A DNA stretch of 64,000 nt from Plecoglossus altivelis (taxonomy: Eukaryota > Chordata > Actinopteri > Osmeriformes > Plecoglossidae), in assembly GCA_036571765.1 (NCBI GenBank), contig BROE01000011.1:10972570-11036569 (forward strand), in the 5' to 3' direction. The position numbers and the translations under genes were made by a program. Numbering within the stretch: position 1 is the first letter of the stretch; each line of letters starts with the position of its first letter. The notes under the pieces were generated by a model. The model saw only the letters and a program-made list of their open reading frames with translations, did no database searches and had not been told where the DNA came from. Shown here piece by piece: positions 44,324 to 57,094 of the stretch.

Positions 44324-45849
44324 AAGACACTTTAGAATATCAGCAGTGGCCAGCTGTTGAGGGGTGACCCTGTCAGCTGCTGTTAGTCTTCTGGGTTATT
44401 CAGTAGACTTGTTTCACAAGTTGACCTTAAAAAGTGACACATCACAAGCTCAACATCCTGAGACAACACACAGACAAACACACACAGACACACAGACACA
44501 CACAGACAAACATACACACACACACACACAGACAAACACACACATACACACACAAACACACACATACACACACAAACACACACAAACACACACAGACACA
44601 CACAGACAAACACACACACACACACACAGACACACACTAGACAGGATCAAGTAGTAAGGTCAGTTCAGTAAAGTCACTGAACGACTCTGATTTCCTCAGA
44701 GCGTCTGATGTTTGTGTGGGGGGGGCATGTATCTCTGGCGTCTTGTTGCTGTTTCTACCTCGTCCTATTTCTCATGGAGGCACCTTCCCTCTCTCCTCAT
44801 ATTCCACCTCCTGAGATGTGTCCTTTCTCAGCTCCTTATTCCCTTCTTTCCTCCTCATCTCCTCCACCCTTCGCTTTCCTCTCATCTGCCCTACTCCTTC
44901 CCCCTCCCCTCTCCTTTGCTCTCCTCCCCTCCCCTCTCCCCCCTTTCCTCCTCTCCTTCCCTCCCCCACTTCTTCTCCTCTCCATCCTGAAAACAGAGTG
45001 ACTATGCTAAGACTAAACTGACAGCTCAAAGGCACATTAAATATGAAGGTGCACTGTGTCTGACCGCTACACTCACACACCCAGCCCCCATGTTACTTTC
45101 TTCATTTCTTCTCCCTCTCCTCCTTTTTCTGTCTCCGCCTCTTTTCACTCGCATACTCACACCTTCTCTCTCTTCCTCCCCTTGATACAAGGTAGTAACA
45201 ACCCTCTGTTCAGCAGAAGATGTTCCACCAGGAACATGACAAAGGTGTCTCCGGTGGTTTGTAGACAAACACATGGGGGTGAAGGTACAGACCCATGAGC
45301 ACAAACACATTGTGTCACACAAACACACACGTTGTGTCACATACACACATTGTGTCACAGACACACACACACACACAAATGCCATAAATGCTCGATCACA
45401 CACGTGGATACACCATCAAACAATGGCAGTGCAGGTTAAGCACACACACTTGAGTCAGGAAATGAAAATAAGCTGGAATGTAAGACGATTTGGAGTCATC
45501 TGTTAAACACTGTGGGGAATGAGGGTCCCTATATTTAAAAAGTTCATTTTTAAAAGGTTTTTAGGAGAACTTAAAGTGTTGCATGTAAATCCTGTTCTGT
45601 CAGATTAGGCTAGTTCAACAGTTTTAGGAGGTCGTATTTTTAAACCACTTGGTCCTAATATAACCTATAAAGCTACTGAAAATGCACATTCATATTCAGT
45701 TCGAAAAGAACAAACTGTTGTGACATCGTGTAAAAGAAATAGAAGACAGTCACACACAAAGGGCGCATTTAGACATAAATAAAGAGATCGAATTTAAATG
45801 TGATGAAAAAAACTCTACATCAGACCGTAGATCTGAGCAGATACAGACC

Positions 45850-46115
45850 TCCAAACACACACAGACACACACACACACACACTCTCTCACACACATACTC
45901 TCTCACACACACACACACTCTCACACACACTCTCACTCTCTCACACACACACTCTCTCACACACACATACTCTCTCTCACACACACACACACACACGCAC
46001 TCTCACACACACACTCTCACTCTCAAACACACACACTCTCAAACACACAGACACAAACACACTGTCTCACACACGCTCTCAAACACACAGACACAAACAC
46101 ACCGTCTCACACACG
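45850..46115 (+). repeat. CACACACTCTCACACA repeat
   Basis: CA tract with regular CTCTC interruptions; two copies of AAACACACAGACACAAACAC on the right. Confidence 0.9.
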
Positions 46116-46194
46116 CACACTTTCCACTTTCCACTGCTCCTCTTCTCCTTGTCTGTTTGTGGCACAAGGCAGTGGCTCTCAGGGCGCTCTACAC

Positions 46195-46640
46195 CTCAAA
46201 CAGAGAGAGAAGGAGGAGAGAGAGACAGAGAGAGAAGGAGGAGAGAGAGGAGGGAGAACTGATAGAGGAACATGAATCTATTATGGCTTCATAAAAAGAT
46301 TATAGACACCGAATAAAACGAGGAAAGAGAGCGAAAAGAGAAAAGAGATCGGTTTTTGCAATTACTTTAGAGAGAAAGGACGGAGGGGTAAAATTGGAGA
46401 AGGAAGTATGTGAGAAAAGTGAAATGTGAGAAAAGAGAGATGTAGAAATCAGAAGAAAGTGGTATGGGGGGGTGGAAGAGAATGAGACAGAAAGAGAGAA
46501 AACAAGTTTTAAAGTCATCCATTTCTCTCTTTTCTTCCCTCTCTCTCTGTCCCCCTTTTCTTTCTTCCTTCCCTCCCTCTCTCCCCCTTTCTTCCTTCCC
46601 TCCCTCTCTCTCTCCCCCTTTCTTCCTTCCCTCCCTACCT
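46195..46640. repeat. Tandem duplication C, copy 1 (~456 bp)
   Basis: Runs from CTCAAACAGAGAGAGAAGG through GAAGGAAGTATGTGAG to a pyrimidine tract. It recurs at an offset of about 456 bp. Confidence 0.88.
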
Positions 46641-47100
46641 CAAACAGAGAGAGAAGGAGGAGAGAGAACGAGAGGAAGGGGAGAGAGACAGAGAGAGAAA
46701 GAGGGAGCAGGAAAAGAAAGAGAAATGGAATCTATTAGTGGCTCCATAGAAGAATAAGGACACCGAATATAAACGAGGGAAAGAGAGCGAAAGAGAAGAA
46801 GAGATGGGTTCTTGCAATTACTTTAGAGAGAAAGGACGGAGGGGTAAAATTGGAGAAGGAAGTATGTGAGAAAAGTGAAATGTGAGAAAAGAGAGATGTA
46901 GAAATCAAAAGAAAGTGGTATGGGGGGTGGAAGAGAATGAGACAGAAAGAGAGAAAACAAGTTTTAAAGTCATCCATTTTCCTTTTCTTCCCTCTCTCTC
47001 TGTCCCCTTTCTACTTCTTCCTCCCTCTCTCCCCCTTCTTCCTTCCCCCTCTCTCTTCTCCCCTTTCTTCCTTCCTCCCTCCTCTCCCCCTTTCTTCCTT
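46641..47100. repeat. Tandem duplication C, copy 2
   Basis: Counterpart of 46195-46640, with scattered single-base indels; the pyrimidine tract continues beyond it. Confidence 0.88.
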
Positions 47101-47392
47101 CCCTCCCTCTCCCTCTCCCCCTTTCTTCTCTCCCTCTCTCTCCCCCTTTTTCCTTCCTCCTCTATCTCTCCCCCTTGCTTCATCCCTCCCTCCCTCTCCC
47201 CTTTTTCCTTCCTTCCTCTCCCTCTCCCCCTTATCTTCCTTCCCTTCCCTCTCCCTCTCCCCCTTTCTTCTCTCCCTCTCTCTCTCCCCCTTTCTTCCTT
47301 ATTTCCCTCTCTCTCCCCTCTTCCTTCCTTCCCTCCCTTTCTCTCTCCCCCCTTTCTTCTTTCCCTCCCCCCCTCTCTCCTTCATCTCTTCA
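46985..47392 (+). repeat. CCCCCTTTCTTCCTTCCCTCCC polypyrimidine tract
   Basis: About 400 bp of pure pyrimidine with a loose 25-35 bp periodicity of CTCTCCCCCTTTCTTCC. Confidence 0.92.
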
Positions 47393-47691
47393 GGTCTCTG
47401 TCTATTGACCAAACAAGCTACCGAATTGCCGTGTGCGCAAACACTAAACCCTCCCATGGTGTCAGAGCCAGTATACTGTGTTTGCACGTCATACCTGTTT
47501 ACAAGCCAGGACTGTTTGCACTGCTGGTTAGACGCTAACTGCATTTCATTGGCTCGGTGCTCGGACTGTGTGCAGCGACAATGAAGTGGAATTTGAATGT
47601 AATCTGATCTATACTGTCTGTGGTCATCTGGAGGACAGGGGGGGAAGCTGAACACAGCCACCCTGGAGCTCGCTCATGTACAGTATCTACT

Positions 47692-48115
47692 CTACAAAAA
47701 AACCTTGGAGATAAGAGCACTCATCTGACGGAGAACCTTGGAGATAACGGAACTCCTCAATGGGAGAACCTTGAAGATAAGAGCAGTCATCTGTATGAGA
47801 ACCTTGGAGATAAAGGAACTCCTTAATGGGAGAACCTTGAAGATAACGGAACTCCTCAATGGGAGAACCTTGAAGATAAGAGCACCCATCTGTGGGAGAA
47901 CCTTGGAGATAACGGAACTCCTCAATGGGAGAACCTTGAAGATAAGAGCAATCATCTACAGGAGAACCTTGGAGATAACGGAACTCCTCAATGGGAGAAC
48001 CTTGAAGCACACTCATCTGTGGGAGAACCTTGGAGATAACGGAACTCCTTTATAGGAGAACCTTGGTTAATAAGGGCGCTCCTTTATCGGAGAACCTTGG
48101 AGATGCTAGTACACC
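47692..48115 (+). repeat. 33-bp minisatellite, ~13 copies, largely in alternating types
   Basis: The unit starts GAGAACCTTG. Type A continues GAGATAACGGAACTCCTCAA; type B continues AAGATAAGAGCACTCATCTG. A and B alternate for most of the array, giving a 66-bp higher-order unit. 33 bp keeps an open frame on both strands. Confidence 0.93.
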
Positions 48116-48189
48116 ACCACACACTGTGCTGAGCAAGTGCAGCGGTTGGCTCAAGCTCCTAGGGCTGATAGTGTGTGAAGTTTACCTGC

Positions 48190-48485
48190 AGTTTAGCCAT
48201 GGTTTATTCATGATATCTGGCCATGCTCCAAGATTGCACAAGCAGCCAAGCTAGCAACCGTGACGCCAACCTCAAACACGCGTTTGCGCATCGCTAACGG
48301 GGAGCTCATTATGTCTCGAAACGCCGCGCTGCGTTTCACCAGCTTTTTACCGCTGCACAGACCAGACCCCCGGGGTCTGAACCCCCCCTCCTGCAGCCTG
48401 AGAGGGGCGGAGCCAGGCCGGCCCAGGGTCAGACCAGCAGGGCCATCCATCTTCCTCAGCCGGCCGGACTGCTGCCCCTGACGTA
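48190..48485. other. CpG-rich unique patch
   Basis: GC- and CpG-rich, non-repetitive segment with GGGGCGG, CCGGCCGG and ACGCGTTTGCGC motifs, standing out from the repeat-rich surroundings and lying 4.2 kb upstream of the first rims3 coding exon. It could be a small CpG island or promoter. A 101-residue minus-strand frame here has no recognisable homology. Confidence 0.35.
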
Positions 48486-49493
48486 TGTGGGCCGTCTCTG
48501 GGCTCTCAGGCATCTCATCTGGGAACTCGTTAATTTCTCAGCCTGTCAGCACAACGCTGCAGCACCTCCCTGTCCACCTCCAAACCTCCCCTCACTCCGC
48601 CACCCCCCCCCCCCCCTCTTCCTCTAGTCCTTCTACCTGTGTGGACAGGGTGTTTGAGGATCGGTGTATGGTGTTGTTTACCATCTGTGTGTGTGCGTAT
48701 GATCTTGTTTTACCATGTGTTATGTCCCTCGCCATGGAGAGATTCTACCTTCACACAACACATGTCGCACATAGCTACGACACACAGTGACGACACTATC
48801 ACCACACACAACCACTCGACTCAGGCTCCAGAGTGCACCACACAATAGCGACCATTAAACGGAGCACATTCAGCCCTTCCCCTGACCTGTCAGAATCACA
48901 TGAGAGGAAAAGGAACAGAAACTGGCCGGAAAGTAGATCACATTCCACACACACACACACACACACAAATACACACAAACAAGTGCCTTCTTTCAATCCA
49001 CATTCAGACCGGTTACTGGCTACAGAAAAACACAGTCTCTCCACTCTCAGGTAAGAACCTCAATCTAACAGCACAGTTTCACAGATATATCGTTCAAACG
49101 TTCCTTGAGCAACAAACAAATCATGAAAAACCCTCAAATAAATTAAGTATTTATTTGTGATTTCATAGTTTAATCAGCGTTACTACAGATCCAATCATAG
49201 TCATTCTTGCACACAGGCACTGTCACACGCTTGCTGTTGAACGTTAAGTGCCATGAAATAGACAGAAGGCCTTGCTCAGTCGCTGAAGTTTGGCTTCTTC
49301 CATTGGATCAATGGAACTCAATCAAACCTCTAATGGGGTGAGACAGACTGCTTCTCGCAATCGCCACGACAACAGCGAGCGTTAATGGTGTCAGTCACGC
49401 CATGTTTTCAGACAAATTGGCTGGATCGCGCTCAGAAGTCAGGAGACATGTTTAATATAGGAATATGTCTGTCATGCAAGAGTGGGTGGCGAG

Positions 49494-49516
49494 GGGAGGG
49501 GGGGGGGGGGGGGGGC
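49494..49516 (+). repeat. Poly-G tract
   Basis: About 19 uninterrupted G after GGGGAGG. Confidence 0.95.
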
Positions 49517-51054
49517 TATATAATGACCGGAGATGTCCTCAACACAACTCCAGTTGGCCTCAACTGGGTTCTAGAGCACAGTGGGAAGGGTTAGGTATGG
49601 TCGGCCATGTTCCATCCCAAATTGGATGCACCTGTGGATCCATCGCTTTCTGTTTTAAGGATTTCTTTTTTTTTTAAAGTTCTGCCTGTGTGTTTATTTT
49701 CAAGCTTAGCGCATGCCTGAGAGCTATTTCCACTTAAGAGCAGGCTCCCAACACTGACAGTCTCAGCTGGGATTTGATCAGGATAACTCTGGCGAGGAGC
49801 AGAGCACTCAGGTTTCCTCGTTCACCTCAAGCTCTCCCCCCAGACCCCCTGCAGTTTCATCTGGGTTTAGCTCAGGATGATGGGAATAGCATGTCCCTAC
49901 TTGAGCTGTGTCTGTCTCCAACAAATAATGTTCTCGTTAAAACACTGGGACAGTAAGAGGACAAAAGGTACAAATAAAAAAAGGTGTTCAAGGTAGACTG
50001 AAGATCTACTTCCGCCTTATCTCTCACACCAGCAAAGGAAAACGGTATCCTTCTACGAACTCAGAGGCCATCTTTGTCCTCTTTTCATTTCAAATTTCTC
50101 TACATGTCAACTCGAAGGGGATGCGAGACCACACCAAAAAAAGGAAAAATAATATCTCCTTTCCTCTTTCAGCCTTTTAGCCAGACGTCTAATCTCTCCC
50201 CTCTTCTTCCTCTCTCCTCCGGCACCAGCAAGGCTGAGAAGGCCAGAAAAGTAACACCGTCAGCAGAGGACAGACTGAGAGATAGCGGAAAATAGAAAAA
50301 TGAAGGAGGAAAAAAAAAAGGGTTATGAAGCCGCTGGGCGGTGGGAAAATGGGTTAAGAGGTTTGTGATGGATGAGACGGGGAACTGTCCTGACTCATAG
50401 CCTGCTTTCTGGGGGCTGACTAATACAGCCTTGTGGCTGTCTGACTACCTTCCCTGCCTCCCCCCCTGCCTCCCCCCTGCCTCAATCTGCCTGCCCACCT
50501 GGGACTGTGCTGGCAGGCCCCAGGGGGAGAAGAGGCAGAGTGCCTTTTCGGGTGTGCTTCACCTCTCGTCCTCTCTACCTCCCCCTAGCCCTGCTCACAT
50601 AGCTTGTGCTTGGTCGTGGAACCGACAGAGGGCCCGTGGGGATGTCAGGGAAGTCGAATCCAAGCCCGTTGTTCCCTCCTTGCTTTAGCTGAGGGTGCGA
50701 ATGTCTGGGTGTGCAAATCTTTGTGGGGATGCGACCACATCTACGGCACGTTGCTCGTTTGGCCACACAGGCCGTCCTTCAGCTACCCACCCAGGCCATC
50801 TCTGTACTCCTCTCACTCTCTCGCTCCGTTCCTCCACTTCCTTCTCTCGCTCCTTCTCCATCTTTGATAGTTCTCAAAGCTAGGACCGGATGAGCCTGAA
50901 GGGGCCCAAGTCGTGTGGTAGCCTGTGCCTGGTCGCTTCATTAGCATAGTGAATCTGAAGTGGGCACTGGACACCACTCCTGGTCACACAATCACAGACA
51001 CTTCCTTTGATCCGACCGCCTGAGTGTAAGGTTGTCGTGTCCGGTAGGTCTCCC

Positions 51055-51055
51055 C

Positions 51056-51086
<31 letters not shown>

Positions 51087-51245
51087 ACACACACACCCTT
51101 ACACACACACCCTTACACGCACACACACCCTTACACACACACACCCTTACATGCACACACACACACACCCTTACACACGCACACCCTTACATGCACACAC
51201 ACACCCTTACAAACACGGACACACACACCCTTACACACATGCGCA
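51055..51245 (+). repeat. ACACACCCTTACAC repeat
   Basis: About ten copies of a 14-25 bp CA-type unit containing CCCTTACA. Confidence 0.92.
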
Positions 51246-52044
51246 TGGAGTGCACTCATTACTATGATAAGTATCTGTACTGCCTCTTTTGTTTTCATTG
51301 GATTTTCATTTCAAAGGGAGGCCAGACCAACCGTTCTAGGCAATGGATCTGGTGTGTGTGGCTACTGTGTGTCTGGGCGAGGGAGAGAGACAGAGAGAAA
51401 CCTAGAAAGAGAAAGAGATGGAAGAAACATATACCAGTATTCTCCTTTCCTGTTGGCTCTGTTGTGTGTGTTGGCCTTTGCATCTGCCCTTTTGCAGGAC
51501 TACATCTGAGGTTCTGTGTCTCTTTGATGGCACAGTGAGTTCTGGCCTGGTTGGCCTTTGGACTAGTGAACATATCAGATTTGATCGGTGGCATCTCCGC
51601 GCTCCCACTTACACTCAACACACAGCACACAGCACACGGCGAAATCACCGTGGCCCCGGTGAATATTTCAGGAGGCGTCGTTCTGCCACTGTGAGCATGT
51701 GTGTCCTGCTTTTCGCAGCCCTAAAAGCTGCTGTGCATACTTGTCTGGCTGCGGAATAAACTGTGCGACACAAATGCATGAATACTTCATCGACACACAC
51801 ACACACACACACACACACGTGTGGAAGAACTTGGAGGCAAGGAAGGGCTGAAAAAAACTGTAAAGTGCAAAAGTCTTGAATTAAAATCCTGCGTTTAAAT
51901 AGTGTTGACGATAGGTAATTAGCATTACAGGGATGTAAATGAGCAATGGATACTTAGCTTAACCGATTTTGATCGTTGTATTTTACCTTTCTACTGATGT
52001 AAATGTTTCGATAACATCCCAAGTAGGTGTAAGAGGCAAACATA

Positions 52045-52153
52045 TTGTGGTCTGTGTGTGCATGCGTGTGCGTATATGTACATGTACGTGTGTGTGTACA
52101 TGTGTGTGTACGTGTGTGTGTGTATGTGTGTGTGTGTGTGTCTGTGTGTATGT

Positions 52154-52191
<38 letters not shown>

Positions 52192-52218
52192 CTGTGTGTG
52201 TACGTGTGTGCACGTGCA
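52045..52218 (+). repeat. (GT)n/(TGTA)n microsatellite
   Basis: GT tract with TACATG and TATG interruptions. Confidence 0.92.
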
Positions 52219-54537
52219 CTCTTATCACACATGTCAGCTTGAGCTTTGCTAAAAATCACTCGCAAGCAAAAAAGGAAAGTCACAAAACATGAAGAAAAGA
52301 TGCACTTTCCATCTATCCTTCCCTCAAACACACACATGGACACACACACACACACACAAACACCACAACACACAAACACCACAATCCTTTGTCTCATTCT
52401 CCTCTATTCCAAAGCTCTGGGATTCCTGGGAGAGAGACCGCATGACCTTTGAACCCTCACATCTACCTCCTCACATGCAACAGGAAGAGGAAAGAGAAGA
52501 CACTGATCTACAATGGGCCTCTTTCTACCCTACAAGGTTCGACTCCCAAATCAGGGAGTCACCCTGGACTCCAGCCTACCTTCAGTCCACATCCATTTGA
52601 AATTCCAAGGCCAAACGTTGCAAACATTTCCCCTAAACCCGCCAAAAGGAGAAAACAATACAAAAATAACCCACTATCAATTACACGATGCAACACATTA
52701 AGACATCGGTATTACCCGAGTCTATGCAATAACAGTTTTAGCTTGACATCACCTCTGGGATATAATCTGCTCCTGCGTATTGGCAATCCTGATTAATGTT
52801 CATCTCTAGCTGAATGTGTAATGTACCAGAGCTGCAGATTGTTTTATTACTTCCAGTTTTGATGCGACTAGTTATTATTATAATAACTCCCCGGGACCTT
52901 AAACGCATTAACGGTCTGCTAAGTTGTCGGTAAAATATTTCCGGGGGCCAAAGGACTTCAGTAGGTAACAGATGAATTATGCCAAACGTAACTTTATATG
53001 CATGCATTCTCGAGACGTGTCTCTTCAAGACAGACGGTTGAGGAGTATGGCTATTGTAGGAAACAATCGCGCTGCAAACTGACATTTTCGTTTACTTAAC
53101 AGACGTTTTGCGAGATAACCTATGGACATATATTTCACTCAATGAAGCTTGCCTTACATTTGTGGTTGCATATTTGTTCTGCAATTAGGCTAAAAAGAGA
53201 GCATATGGCTATGATGTATTCTGCAGAGTAGCCCATAATTGCCATTCCCAAATTAGATTGGGCTTGATCACTGTCATCATTATGATCATTATCGGCATCT
53301 CGCACACGCTAGGAGATTGTGCTCGGACAGATAATGATAGGAACATTTCCCACACATTCAAATCAAAACCCCAAATACTTACCAGTTACAGCAAGGTGCG
53401 GCGAAGGCAAGGAATGGGACAGAAGTTGTCAAATATCGGTTTGCGCCTGTTGTATCTGTAAGAATGCCATCGTTTGGGTTTTATTTTTGCTTTTCTGGTG
53501 CGTGGACGGCGGTGGTTCAAAACGATTCTCAGCTCACTGGTCACTGACTGCATCCAAGGCGCGGTGAGAGACACTGTAGAGGGATGAGAACGGGGTGGGG
53601 AGGGGAGGCACAAGGGACGCGATTCCTGGTATGTGAAATTGAGCTGTAGCGGTAACGGGTGGTACTGTTGAACAGCAAGAAATTTGTGGAGAAAGGGAGG
53701 CAGAGACCCAATCTCCATGGTTACACACCTGACCCACTTATAACCACAACGCGCGGGGATAACAAGGAACGGGCGATCAGGATTCTTAATTAACTTAAAA
53801 CTCCCTTCAGCCCATAAGGATACCGTGCTTATATCTCATTTATACGCCTTGCTGCCAAGCAGCCGCTTCCGCTGGCTGTGGAAGGCGAACAAGGTTTGCG
53901 CCGCGTGCAACCTCGCATAGGCTCATGGGATGCTCTTAACACAACACGTCTTATCGCAATCGGGGTATTTAACATCGATTGGTTGTGTTGGCTAATATCG
54001 CGCAGTGTTGATTTCCTATAAAAAGGTTTGTTTATACAAGGCGCGTCTTCAAATGTATTTGTTTCGATGTATTGACTGGTCTCTGCAGTACCACTCACGT
54101 TTTGACATACTTTTTTATTTTCATAAATAGTGACAAAGGTGGATGATAGACCACAGGTGTTCTGACGTACATTAGCAGCGCGTGTGTGTGTGCGTGTGTG
54201 CGTGTGTGTGTGTGTGTCTTTAAAAGAGAACAAATGCAATCCACTCTAAACCACTTAGCCGTGCCCAATACGGGTATGAGATACATATTCAGGTTGAGAG
54301 CTTTATGGATTAGAGAGATACAACTTGAATGATGGGTCACAGGTGACAGGAATCTCATAGGGAAAGAAAAAACAACAACCTTTTATCAAATTAACGGACA
54401 TTTAACAGACCTGTCTGACTGCAGCACGAGGCATATCCTGTTTCCCAGACTATCTTCTCTCTAACCTGTCCCGCCATACATCCGGCACAGTTTACCTGCG
54501 TTACATTTCGACCTTGATCCTAACAGTCACAGGGACA

Positions 54538-54600
54538 GTGACCCCCACCACCCCCACCATCACCACCCGCACCACTACCACCACCACCACCACCACCAAG
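54538..54600 (+). repeat. (CCA)n trinucleotide repeat
   Basis: CCACCACCCCCACCATCACC followed by a purer CCA tract. Confidence 0.93.
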
Positions 54601-55337
54601 GTATATGAGCTACAGAAGATGGCTCGGTTCCAATCCAAACTCAGCCACCCTAACCTCGTTTTCATTTTAGTAATGGTAAGGGAAAGGGTTGCTATTTGAC
54701 ACTGATAGGAGATTAGACGCAGGCACGTTGACCTGTAAGGGCCAGTTTGTTGAACCTTGAGCCATATTAGTGAGACCTTGCGGGTGAAAATGTAGAGCAC
54801 CATAGGGGGAAAGAGTCCAGCCATTCAAACACATAAATCTGACTGCTCAAATCAATGCCCTGGTTCCCAAAGGCCAACCATTGTGGCACAACACAATCCA
54901 TCCAACTGCCAGGGTATTTTGTTCCAATTACTAGCCTGCGTTTTAAAAGCTGGATTCCACTGGGAAACTGAATCATGAGGAAATGACTCGCTAAATAAAA
55001 CACGGACGAATCTAGAATGAAAAAGGCTACTTAAGAAGACATCCGAGTGCCTGATACTGATTGCACTAATAATGGCGGCAATTGAAAATCACGCGTCACA
55101 TTTAAATCTGGCCAATTTGGTTTGAGGTTCGAGTTGACGATAAAAACCCGCATGACCAAGCCACTTGTGTACATTGGCTATAGGACACTGTGGCGAATAC
55201 AGCCAGCGTCACTAATGCTGCTGTATGCTGCGTTAAGCGTATTACTGATTCTCTCTGTTGGGGTCAGGTCTGTGGTAATTCATTTAACCGGTTCTGTACG
55301 CATCCCCAGTGATCTACTATGTCCTCATCTCCACCCA

Positions 55338-55390
<53 letters not shown>
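55338..55390 (+). repeat. Pure (GT)n microsatellite
   Basis: About 26 uninterrupted GT units. Confidence 0.97.
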
Positions 55391-55391
<1 letters not shown>

Positions 55392-56879
55392 ATCTAGAGT
55401 GTGATCCCAAGAGACAAAAAAAATGGGATTAGTTTACCAGTACAAATCTTCTGGCCCAAAGTGGAATGTCATATAAAGGTCAACATAAGAGTAGGCCCTG
55501 TGTGTGTTTGAGTACACGTATTTCCACAACTGTGACACTTTACACATTTGTGTGTAGAGGATGAAACACACCGACAACTGCCAGCGCAAGTCAATTTTTA
55601 ACGACTGTCACAATTAAAGATGAAATAAAAATGATTACGCAATGCCTCAGGGAAACCATAAACACACGAAATTGTATTTTTACACATCAATCCACTTCCT
55701 GACACAAGTGTCACAAGTGACATTTTGTACAACAAATAGATACATAAATGCAGCGCAATATCACAGGTTGCTGAGACAGCTAAGTCTGGGGTGATTAACT
55801 GTTACAATAAAAGCAAAAGATGGACAGATCCGTCATCATCAATATTGCTCTGATCCACTCCGTACGGCGCGTGCATACATTATCCAAATTCACTGAGTGG
55901 AGGAGAAGTCATTTTTTTCTGTGGCAACGGGAACAGATTATGTGTGTTTGTGCGCTGCGGGGGGAACTAGGAAACGATAAATATACGTTTTACTTGGCTT
56001 GTCGTTTTTTGATGGGTTCTCGGTGACGATTTAAATAAGTGTTTCTAAAATATATCGTTTCATTTAAAAAAAAAGTATTCATCAAATTACTATGTTGAAT
56101 TATTTATATCTTCTGTTGGGAGGGGCAATAAGGAGGGAGATAAAAGCGTTTTTTGGTAGCCACGGTATAAGCTACAAGTTGGCCTCAAGAGAAAACACTT
56201 AGGCCTAGGCTACAGGCTAGCTTGTGAACAAAGGCTGGGATCTGAACACTTTTATTGACTTAGCGATGAAAGGACACAGACACACAGACACACACACACA
56301 GACACACACAGACACACAGACACACACAGACAGAATTCCAGTTCAACTCCACATGTGTTGATTTGGGTCTATCAAAAAGGGCTTGGTTTAGGTAACAACA
56401 CCCGTCAGCTAAAAATACCCCAAGAACAGCCGAAGCGATCACTACTCTTTAATTCCATGTTTTGTCCCACTATCCTAGTTCTCCTTTTTCTCTACTCTCC
56501 CTTTGGCATCACTGGCTGGATACGAATGTAATGTGTGATAGTTACTCGGGTCAGTGCTAGATAATACGTGTCAATTGTTTGAAGAGCGGCGCTGTCGGTG
56601 CTCCTCAGCATGTGAAATGTCTTTTCTTGCATGTCGTTTTCTACATTCTATCTATCTCCATTCGTTTGAATGGTTGTTATCCACACGAAGGGTTAACTCT
56701 TCGATTCACAGCGTGGGTAGGTCCTACCGCATCGATGTGGGACAGCAGACTGCACACTTAAATCAGACCCATCAGATACATTGTCGAAATGAATTACTGT
56801 ACTGACGCCCCCTTCTGGTCGCGGGATGACATTAAAATGAAATCAAGGGCTGCCAAAGTGACGTGGGTGTCGGCTTCCT

Positions 56880-56995
56880 TCTGATTGGTTAGTTGACGGC
56901 TTGCTTGTAGGCGCTGGCGCGAACGTGCCCATGTTGTAGTGAGAGGCGAGACAAAAGCGCTCTGGCTAGCCTGCTAGCTACCATTTTGATCGGAT
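56880..56995 (+). promoter_or_regulatory. rbbp4: Putative rbbp4 core promoter
   Basis: An inverted CCAAT box (TGATTGGTT, 56882-56890) is followed 25-35 bp later by TGGCGCGAAC (56915-56924), a close E2F-type site. No TATA box is seen. The 5' UTR then runs to the ATG at 57079. E2F/NF-Y control fits a proliferation-linked histone chaperone; that is inference. Confidence 0.5.
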
Positions 56996-57078
56996 ATCAC
57001 AGTTAGCAAGCTCCTTAACTGCCAATAATATATTATTTTTTTTGCTACAAACATCTGTTTACCGGTGGTTGTGCTACA

Positions 57079-57094
57079 ATGGCCGATAAGGAAG
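57079..57094 (+). CDS. rbbp4: rbbp4 exon 1
   Basis: 16 bp coding MADKE plus the first base of Ala; donor GTAACT. Confidence 0.92.

Larger units (their letters stand above)
43988..57078. other. Intergenic / 5' region between rims3 and rbbp4
   Basis: No recognisable coding exon in 13 kb. It contains CA repeats at 44245-44320, 44465-44635 and 45850-46110, duplication C, pyrimidine tracts, the 47.7-48.1 kb minisatellite, a CpG-rich patch at 48190-48485, and largely unique DNA at 49-57 kb broken by a few microsatellites. rims3 non-coding 5' exons and its promoter probably lie here but cannot be placed. Confidence 0.6.

Noticed and set aside
47687..48055. Repetitive 105-109 codon proteins on both strands over the 33-bp minisatellite
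   Set aside because: 33 bp is a multiple of three, so open frames arise automatically. No promoter, splice or flanking coding signal was found.
48208..48513. 101-codon minus-strand frame in the CpG-rich patch as a gene
   Set aside because: No recognisable family and no clear splice donor; kept only as a possible regulatory patch.
56586..56610. Possible RE1/NRSF site (GCGCTGTCGGTGCTCC)
   Set aside because: Both half-motifs are partly present but the spacer is missing and the right half diverges; not a known RE1 spacing.
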